Source: Coriobacteriales bacterium (GTDB lineage: Bacteria > Actinomycetota > Coriobacteriia > Coriobacteriales > UBA8131). Taken from it: a stretch of DNA of 10,678 nt. The stretch covers positions 1 to 10,678 of the forward strand of contig JAITEK010000165.1 in assembly GCA_031282085.1 (NCBI GenBank). The letters are read 5' to 3'. The translations under genes were made by a program, and so were the position numbers. Each line of letters begins with the position of its first letter. Position 1 is the stretch's first letter. Shown piece by piece: positions 5,588 to 10,678 of this stretch. Below the pieces are notes generated by a model. That model was not told where the DNA came from and did not search any database. It was given only the letters and a program-made list of their open reading frames with translations.

Positions 5588-6853
5588 CTAGAGTTTGAAA
5601 TCCTTGAGTTGAGTTACGACGCGGTCTACCAGGGCGTTGGCTTCGTCTTCGCTAAACGCGGCTTTGGAGTAGCGCAGGCATATCCGCATGGTGTTGTCGA
5701 GGGTGACCAGACCGACGTTCACATCGTAAAGCGTTGAGAGGGGGACAACATTCCATAACTCCTCAACCTCAAAGCTCAGGCCGGGAAAACTCTGCTTGCC
5801 CAGGTTCGAGATGCCAAATGAGGGACAGTCGCTGCTGCTTTTCATGACGTTGGCAAGCGACTGCGAGACCTTGTTATTGAATCCGCCGTACGCGCTGAAC
5901 ATCCCCGCCTCTATCAGGGTGCCGTCGAGCCGCTCTATGAAGGCGACCACCTCGTAGCGCTTGCTGCGCTTTGTGAGCGCGCGATTCAGCTTGAGAGGGA
6001 TGTTCTCCGCAGCGGTGTCCTCGATCATAACACCGGTCACATAGTTGCCCATATGCTCGGCCAGGGGCTGCCGGAGGTCCCGGCGGAAATCGGCAGAGAC
6101 GCCGATGCGTACCCGCTCATCGGGGCTGGTCTGCAAAGCCCTGAAGAATGTGACGGCAACGGCTGTGTTGATGGTGACGCCCGCCGCCTTGCAGGCTTTA
6201 CGCAGGGCGCCGAGCATGTCGCCGTCGAACTTGATAAAGCGCAGCTCGGTAGGGTGCCGCTCGTAGTAGCGCTTGTGGAAGTCCTTGCGCTCCTGAGCGG
6301 TGAATATGCGGGAATGTTGGCGCCAGAACTTGTTGAACCTGCGCGTATGATAGGCGAGGAACAGGCGCACCGGGAGGAACAGGGAGCCCTTGAGCTTGAT
6401 GCTCGGCGGCATCTCCAACACCCGGTTTGACAAGGTGCCATCCAGCGCCGCGAAAAGGTCCCGCGTCACATTGAGCCAAGCGGTTCCGTCACCGAGCACG
6501 TGTGCGGCGAACATCACCACGTCGGTTTGGCCTTCGCCCGTTATGATGAGGAATTTGACCAGCGGGCCGTTCTCGAAATCAAGCGGTTCGGCGTCCTCCT
6601 TGCGGTACCAGGCGAACCAATCTATCGCGCCCGCAGGATAGAACTCCAGAGCAACCGTGCCGCCACTCTTGAAGTACCGGGTGCCCTTCTCGTCGGTCTC
6701 AATCAGGCTGGTGAGATGAGGGTGTCGTATACACAACGCCCCTATGGCTTCTCTCCAGACTTCCTCCGAAAAAGTAGTCCCGATTCTCATTTTGAAGCAA
6801 GCATTAATCCCCGGCCAAGACACATACAGAACCTCATGCCCAAGTTCGCGCAT
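5588..6853 (-). CDS. Stand-alone condensation-domain / acyltransferase-like protein
   Basis: This 421-residue protein resembles the chloramphenicol-acetyltransferase-like superfamily that includes NRPS condensation domains, PapA-type and wax-ester/alcohol acyltransferases. The key motif is AHVLGDG at 117-123, matching HHxxxDG with the catalytic second His118 kept, the first His replaced by Ala, and Asp122-Gly123 kept. DFRRDLR (255-261) and GNYV (269-272) fit the conserved central part seen in PapA/alcohol acyltransferase-like members, and YDVNVG (376-381) lies where the DFGxG-type motif is expected. The length fits one domain. There is no carrier protein, adenylation domain or thioesterase nearby, so it probably acts on a free or CoA-bound acyl donor in the cytoplasm; donor and acceptor are unknown. 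The start at 6853 has only a G-rich ACGGGGGGTG ahead of it. A possible -10, TATACT, lies at 6923-6918 on the minus strand. The gene is transcribed away from tilS and ends at the terminator at 5519-5555. Confidence 0.7.
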   Translation of the reverse strand: MRELGHEVLYVSWPGINACFKMRIGTTFSEEVWREAIGALCIRHPHLTSLIETDEKGTRYFKSGGTVALEFYPAGAIDWFAWYRKEDAEPLDFENGPLVKFLIITGEGQTDVVMFAAHVLGDGTAWLNVTRDLFAALDGTLSNRVLEMPPSIKLKGSLFLPVRLFLAYHTRRFNKFWRQHSRIFTAQERKDFHKRYYERHPTELRFIKFDGDMLGALRKACKAAGVTINTAVAVTFFRALQTSPDERVRIGVSADFRRDLRQPLAEHMGNYVTGVMIEDTAAENIPLKLNRALTKRSKRYEVVAFIERLDGTLIEAGMFSAYGGFNNKVSQSLANVMKSSSDCPSFGISNLGKQSFPGLSFEVEELWNVVPLSTLYDVNVGLVTLDNTMRICLRYSKAAFSEDEANALVDRVVTQLKDFKL

Positions 6854-7002
6854 GATAACACCCCCCGTTTATTGTTTTATTGTCACTTTTTAATCAACCC
6901 CGCCAACAACATACCTAAGTATACACCCGATTACCCTGCTGTGGCTAATCTAATTTGGAAAATGATGGCCTGTCCCAACCCGTCCCCTTGTCCCCCCTCT
7001 GG

Positions 7003-7032
7003 CTGTTGTTGGGGGCGGCTTCGGGGTAGAAT
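7003..7032 (+). promoter_or_regulatory. Likely tilS promoter, possibly giving a leaderless transcript
   Basis: The -10-like TAGAAT (7027-7032) has a weak -35 in CTGTTGTTG (CTGTTG 7003-7008, 18-base spacer; TGTTGT 7004-7009, 17-base spacer). The tilS ATG begins seven bases after the -10, right where transcription should start, and no Shine-Dalgarno is seen before it. Confidence 0.45.
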
Positions 7033-7038
7033 GGCTGC

Positions 7039-8166
7039 ATGAGAAACGTTGAGGAACAGGATGCTTTGGCGCAGCGCGTCGGGTGTACGGTTGAGGCGTA
7101 TGGGATGCTGCCTGAGCCAGCCTCGCCTGTTGTGCTTATGGTGAGCGGGGGCTCGGACTCCGTGGCACTGGCGCGGCTGTTGCCGCGGGTGTGCCCGGGC
7201 TACGCCTATACCATCCTGCATATCAATCACCAACTGCGCGGTGAGGACGCCGATGGGGACGAGCGTTTTGTACGCGACCTCGCCCGCGACCTCAAGCTGC
7301 CCTGCGAGGTGCGCTGCGTCGACGTGGCCGCCCTCGCCGCGGCCCAGACTAACGGCAATGTTGAGGAGGTGGGGCGCGCCGCGCGCTACCAGGCGGCCGA
7401 GGAGTTGCTTGACGAGCTGTGCCAACAGGCGGGATATGCCCTTGAGCAGGGCCGCGTCGCAACCGCTCACACGCGCGACGACCGTGCCGAGACGCTGCTC
7501 ATGCGCCTGGTGGTGGGCGGGGGAGCAAGCGGGCTTTCCTCCATCCCCTTCGTCAACGGGCGCACCATCCGTCCGCTGCTGGATTGCACGCGTGCGGAGT
7601 TGCGGGAGTGGCTGCGCGCCGAAAGCGGGAGCGGCAGCGAGGACGGCAACGGGCGCGACCAGGGAGATGCGGTGTTTTGGCGGGAGGACGAGACGAACTG
7701 GGACACCCGGCATCTGCGGGCCTTTGTGCGTCATGAGGTCATTCCGCTGCTGGAGAGCCGCAACCCCCAGCTGCTTGCCACCGTTGCCCGTTCGCTGGAC
7801 GTGCTTGCCGACGAGAGCGCCTACCTCCAGCAACAGGCCGACGAGCTGTTCGCCGAGGTCTGTGAATCCAAAAGCTCCGCTGTTCCCGGCAGCGCGCCGG
7901 AGGGGCTCACCCTCAACACCTCACTCTTTAATGCCGACCCCGTGTTGGTGCGGCGGGTTATCCGCGAGGCCTGTCGGCGGGTCATGCCCTCCACCGCGCG
8001 CGTTACTTTCAAACACATCGAGAATATCGCCGCGCATGGCAGGCATATCGGTTTTGCAACAGATATTCCCGGCGATGTGACGGTGCGCAACGTTTACGGT
8101 ACACTGATTATCCGTCGAAAGACGGCTGCTGAGAAGCCAAAGCACGACCCGCGGCGCACGTTGTGA
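7039..8166 (+). CDS. tilS: tRNA(Ile)-lysidine synthase TilS
   Basis: TilS attaches lysine to C34 of the CAU-anticodon tRNA-Ile using ATP, so that the tRNA reads AUA codons; it is cytoplasmic and usually essential. The 375-residue product has the N-type ATP pyrophosphatase loop SGGSDS (36-41), the family motif HINHQLRG (61-68) and AHTRDDRAET (143-152), then GLSSIP (165-170) and the R-x-IRPLL strand. The DETNWDTRHLRAFVRHEVIP segment corresponds to the usual N-x-x-RN-x-IR helix. The substrate-binding C-terminal part is short and ends in a basic tail. An insert rich in Gly, Ser and Asp (about 194-210) is probably a surface loop. The ATG at 7039 has no Shine-Dalgarno. A tiny frame, ATG GCT GCA TGA (7031-7042), ends on this start codon. 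The order tilS-hpt-ftsH is conserved in many Gram-positive bacteria. Confidence 0.95.
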   Translation: MRNVEEQDALAQRVGCTVEAYGMLPEPASPVVLMVSGGSDSVALARLLPRVCPGYAYTILHINHQLRGEDADGDERFVRDLARDLKLPCEVRCVDVAALAAAQTNGNVEEVGRAARYQAAEELLDELCQQAGYALEQGRVATAHTRDDRAETLLMRLVVGGGASGLSSIPFVNGRTIRPLLDCTRAELREWLRAESGSGSEDGNGRDQGDAVFWREDETNWDTRHLRAFVRHEVIPLLESRNPQLLATVARSLDVLADESAYLQQQADELFAEVCESKSSAVPGSAPEGLTLNTSLFNADPVLVRRVIREACRRVMPSTARVTFKHIENIAAHGRHIGFATDIPGDVTVRNVYGTLIIRRKTAAEKPKHDPRRTL

Positions 8167-8272
8167 CAGCGCGGATTCGGGCGATGGGGTCCGGGGCATC
8201 AGGACGCTCGGCACGACGATAGAGAACACCGTCTGCGATGTAAGACAGGGAATACGTTAGAGGAGTAGCTTG

Positions 8273-8809
8273 GTGCACCAGGATGTTACTGAGATATTGT
8301 TCACTACGGATGAGATAGACGCCTGCGTCAAGCGTATGGGCGCGCAGATCAGTGCCGATTACGCGGGGCAGAAAGTGCTGCTCATCACCGTGCTCAAAGG
8401 CGCTTTCATCTTTATGGCGGACCTTGCGCGCGCCATAAAGGGCGACGTGGAGATCGACTTCATGGCCGTGTCGAGTTACGGGGCCGAGGCCAAGAGCTCG
8501 GGCATCGTCCGCATCATCAAGGACCTGGAGAGCAGCGTTGAGGGCCGGCACATCATCATCGTGGAGGACATCCTCGACAGCGGCCTTACCCTCAAATACC
8601 TCTCCAAGAACATAAAATCGCGCAACCCGCTCTCCATCGAGGTAGCAACCCTGCTGCTCAAGGAAGGCAAGCAACAGACGGATGTCAAGTGCCGTTATGT
8701 CGGCTTCATCTGCCCCGACGAGTTCGTTGTCGGCTATGGGCTCGACTACGCGGAGCGCTACCGTAATCTCCCTTACATCGGCATCCTCGATGAGCGGGTG
8801 TACTCATGA
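8273..8809 (+). CDS. hpt: Hypoxanthine(-guanine) phosphoribosyltransferase
   Basis: This enzyme makes IMP (and usually GMP) from hypoxanthine or guanine and PRPP, salvaging purines in the cytoplasm. From the GTG at 8273 the product is 178 residues, normal for bacterial HPRT. It has the loop-I LKG (41-43), the flexible-loop SSYG (67-70), the PRPP-binding motif VEDILDSGLTL (97-107) with its two acidic residues, and the purine-binding FVVGYGLDYAERYRNLPYIG near the end. AGGAG at 8261-8265 lies 7 bases before this GTG; a TTG directly upstream (8270) is in frame but only 4 bases from the Shine-Dalgarno. It follows tilS by about 106 bases without a visible terminator, so co-transcription is likely. 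The stop TGA overlaps the ATG of the mini-ORF at 8806. Confidence 0.96.
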   Translation: MHQDVTEILFTTDEIDACVKRMGAQISADYAGQKVLLITVLKGAFIFMADLARAIKGDVEIDFMAVSSYGAEAKSSGIVRIIKDLESSVEGRHIIIVEDILDSGLTLKYLSKNIKSRNPLSIEVATLLLKEGKQQTDVKCRYVGFICPDEFVVGYGLDYAERYRNLPYIGILDERVYS

Positions 8810-8853
8810 CGCAAGCACCAGATAAGGGGCGACAGGAAGTGAGCCATCAGTGA
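8806..8853 (+). CDS. Putative 15-codon mini-ORF bridging hpt and ftsH
   Basis: The frame encodes MTQAPDKGRQEVSHQ and a TGA. Its ATG overlaps the hpt stop (ATGA, 8806-8809) and its TGA overlaps the ftsH GTG (GTGA, 8850-8853). This arrangement would let ribosomes pass from hpt to ftsH by stop-start re-initiation. It has no strong Shine-Dalgarno of its own and no recognised peptide family, so it may be a coupling device or a coincidence; the ftsH Shine-Dalgarno lies inside it. Confidence 0.35.
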   Translation: MTQAPDKGRQEVSHQ

Positions 8854-10678
8854 ACAAGAAGCGCAATACGAGGACCTGGATAATCTACGGCGTGCTGCTG
8901 GTTGTCTTGGTCAGCCTGTTGTCGGCACAGCTTTTCAACGGGCTTTTCACGCAGGAGAAGGAGGAGGAGCTTACCGCTAACCAGTTCATCTCCTACCTCA
9001 AGAACGAGCAGATAGTAGACGTCACCTACAATGTGTCGACCGCGACGCTAACGGGCAGCTACCTCAAGGAGAAGGGCGACGCCAAGGAAGACGCCGTTGC
9101 CTTCACCTCGACTTGGGTCGGTGAGGATTCCTTCAACGAGATGATGGCGCGCTACCCCGACACGGAGTGGAAGCCCATCATCGAGAACACCAACGTGTGG
9201 GTCTCCCTGCTGCCTACCTTGGTGATGCTGCTGCTGTTCGGCGGGCTGATCTGGTTCATGTTCACGCAGTTCAACAGCGCGAACAACAAGCAGATGCAGT
9301 TCGGTAAGACCAAGGCGAAGAAGGCGCACGAGGAGCGCCCGACCACCAAGTTCGCGGACGTCGCGGGCATCGACGAGGCGGTTGAGGAGTTGCAGGAGAT
9401 AAAGGAGTTCCTCACGACGCCCCAGCGCTTCATCGACCTGGGCGCCAAGATACCCCGCGGCGTGCTGCTCGTTGGCCCTCCGGGGACGGGCAAGACCCTG
9501 CTCGCCCGCGCGGTTGCCGGCGAGGCAGGCGTGCCGTTCTTCTCCATCTCCGGCTCGGATTTTGTTGAGATGTTCGTCGGCGTGGGCGCCTCGCGCGTGC
9601 GCGACCTCTTTGAGCAGGCAAAACAGGCTGCTCCCGCCATCATCTTCATCGACGAGATTGACGCCGTGGGTCGTCAGAGGGGTGCCGGACTCGGCGGCGG
9701 CCACGACGAACGTGAGCAGACCCTCAACCAGCTGCTCGTTGAGATGGACGGCTTTGAGGACCACCAGAGCGTCATCCTCATCGCGGCGACCAACCGCGTC
9801 GACATCCTCGACCCGGCCCTGTTGCGCCCTGGCCGCTTCGACCGCCAGATAGTGGTCATGCGCCCCGACCTCAAGGGCCGCGAGCAGATACTCAAGGTAC
9901 ATTCCAAAGGCAAGCCGCTTGCGCACAGTGTCGATCTTGAGCGCCTCGCACGTATGACGCCCGGCTTTACGGGCGCCGATCTTGCCAACCTCATGAACGA
10001 GGCCGCGCTGCTCACTGCTCGCAAAGACAAGAAGCTCATCACCATGACCGAGCTTGAGGACGCGATGGAGCGCGAGATCGCCGGTCCGGAGCGCAAGAGC
10101 CGTATCATGACGGAGAAGGAGAAACGCACCATTGCGTACCACGAGTCGGGTCACGCGCTCGTGGGGCATATCCTCGAGAACTCCGACCCCGTGCACAAGA
10201 TCTCCATCATCAGCCGCGGGCAGGCGCTCGGCTATACGCTCTCGCTGCCCTCCGAGGACCGCTTCCTCTCATCGCGCAACGAGATGTACGACGACTTGGC
10301 CGTATTCCTGGGTGGGCGGGTTGCCGAGGAGATATTCTGCGACGACATCACCACGGGCGCCTCCAACGACCTTGAGCGCGCGACCAAGATGGCCCGGCAG
10401 ATGGTGACGCGCTACGGCATGACCGAGGCGCTCGGCTCGCAGGTCTACGGTGAGGCGAACCACGAGGTCTTCCTTGGTCGAGACTACTCGGCGACGCCGG
10501 ATTACAGCGAGGCGACCGCCCAGCGCATCGACGAGGAAGTCGCCCGCATCATGGCCAAGGCGCGCGACGTTGCCTATCAGACGCTCATTGAGCGCAAGGA
10601 CCAGATCGAGCTCATGGTAAAGATACTCATGGATCGCGAGACCGTTGAGGGCAAGGCGCTTGAGGCGCTGCTCAACAA
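8850..10678 (+). CDS. ftsH: ATP-dependent zinc metalloprotease FtsH (3' end outside window)
   Basis: FtsH is the membrane-anchored hexameric AAA+ protease that pulls out and degrades damaged membrane proteins and some soluble regulators. Visible are 609 codons from a GTG start (AGGAA at 8834-8838, 11 bases upstream; the frame is closed by a TAA at 8823). Order: short basic N-terminus, TM1 about 11-30, extracytoplasmic domain 31-114, TM2 about 115-138, Walker A GPPGTGKT (209-216), Walker B IIFIDEID (264-271), second region of homology NRVDILDPALLRPGRFDRQI (315-334), and the zinc-protease motif HESGH (431-435) with Asp507 in TTGASND as the likely third ligand. All catalytic residues are present. 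Only the end of the C-terminal helical region is missing. The extracytoplasmic domain has a charged KEKGDAKED insert (73-81). It is the third gene of the tilS-hpt-ftsH cluster. Confidence 0.97.
   Translation, partial: MNKKRNTRTWIIYGVLLVVLVSLLSAQLFNGLFTQEKEEELTANQFISYLKNEQIVDVTYNVSTATLTGSYLKEKGDAKEDAVAFTSTWVGEDSFNEMMARYPDTEWKPIIENTNVWVSLLPTLVMLLLFGGLIWFMFTQFNSANNKQMQFGKTKAKKAHEERPTTKFADVAGIDEAVEELQEIKEFLTTPQRFIDLGAKIPRGVLLVGPPGTGKTLLARAVAGEAGVPFFSISGSDFVEMFVGVGASRVRDLFEQAKQAAPAIIFIDEIDAVGRQRGAGLGGGHDEREQTLNQLLVEMDGFEDHQSVILIAATNRVDILDPALLRPGRFDRQIVVMRPDLKGREQILKVHSKGKPLAHSVDLERLARMTPGFTGADLANLMNEAALLTARKDKKLITMTELEDAMEREIAGPERKSRIMTEKEKRTIAYHESGHALVGHILENSDPVHKISIISRGQALGYTLSLPSEDRFLSSRNEMYDDLAVFLGGRVAEEIFCDDITTGASNDLERATKMARQMVTRYGMTEALGSQVYGEANHEVFLGRDYSATPDYSEATAQRIDEEVARIMAKARDVAYQTLIERKDQIELMVKILMDRETVEGKALEALLN

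Noticed and set aside
7241..8080. Second plus-strand frame of 279 codons inside tilS
   Set aside because: It is an Arg/Ser/Pro-rich out-of-frame translation of tilS, which itself has all family motifs.
9048..10196. Minus-strand open frame of 382 codons opposite ftsH
   Set aside because: It mirrors the conserved FtsH AAA and protease coding sequence; its composition is that of a shadow frame with no motif.
1..10678. CRISPR arrays, tRNA or rRNA genes, transposases and integrases
   Set aside because: No regularly spaced repeats, tRNA-like cloverleaf or recombinase motifs were seen on either strand.

Overview
The window looks like chromosome of a high-GC Coriobacteriia actinobacterium, most likely Eggerthellaceae. 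The clues are the actinobacterial-type GroEL, the tilS-hpt-ftsH gene order, and a Tat-exported flavoprotein beside a LuxR-type regulator with about 12 membrane segments, a pairing typical of Eggerthella and its relatives. The genus cannot be named from sequence alone.

Layout. (1) Positions 1-1850 (+): the 3' end of groES and a complete groEL, closed by a strong hairpin terminator. (2) Positions 1851-5517, read from the minus strand: a lower-GC module. It holds a truncated start of what looks like an AAA/DUF4143-type ATPase gene, a Tat-signal FAD-binding 'fumarate reductase/urocanate reductase-like' protein, and, upstream of that, a membrane-bound LuxR-family regulator. (3) Positions 5518-5556: a second copy of the groEL terminator, 38 of 39 bases identical and in the same orientation. 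(4) Positions 5588-6853 (-): a stand-alone condensation-domain/acyltransferase-like gene. (5) Positions 7039-10678 (+): tilS, hpt and ftsH (ftsH runs off the window), with a 15-codon mini-ORF that joins hpt to ftsH by overlapping stop and start codons.

How it fits together. The two ends are conserved housekeeping operons: chaperonin; tRNA lysidine formation, purine salvage and membrane proteolysis. The middle is accessory. The regulator and flavoprotein look like a substrate-responsive respiratory or detoxification cassette: the membrane LuxR protein probably senses a compound and switches on the exported flavoenzyme. By eye, the enzyme lacks the His/Arg residues that define fumarate reductases, so its substrate is probably something else. 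The duplicated terminator on both sides, the gene fragment cut at the repeat edge and the GC shift together suggest the module was inserted beside, or recombined at, the groEL terminator. That history is inference.
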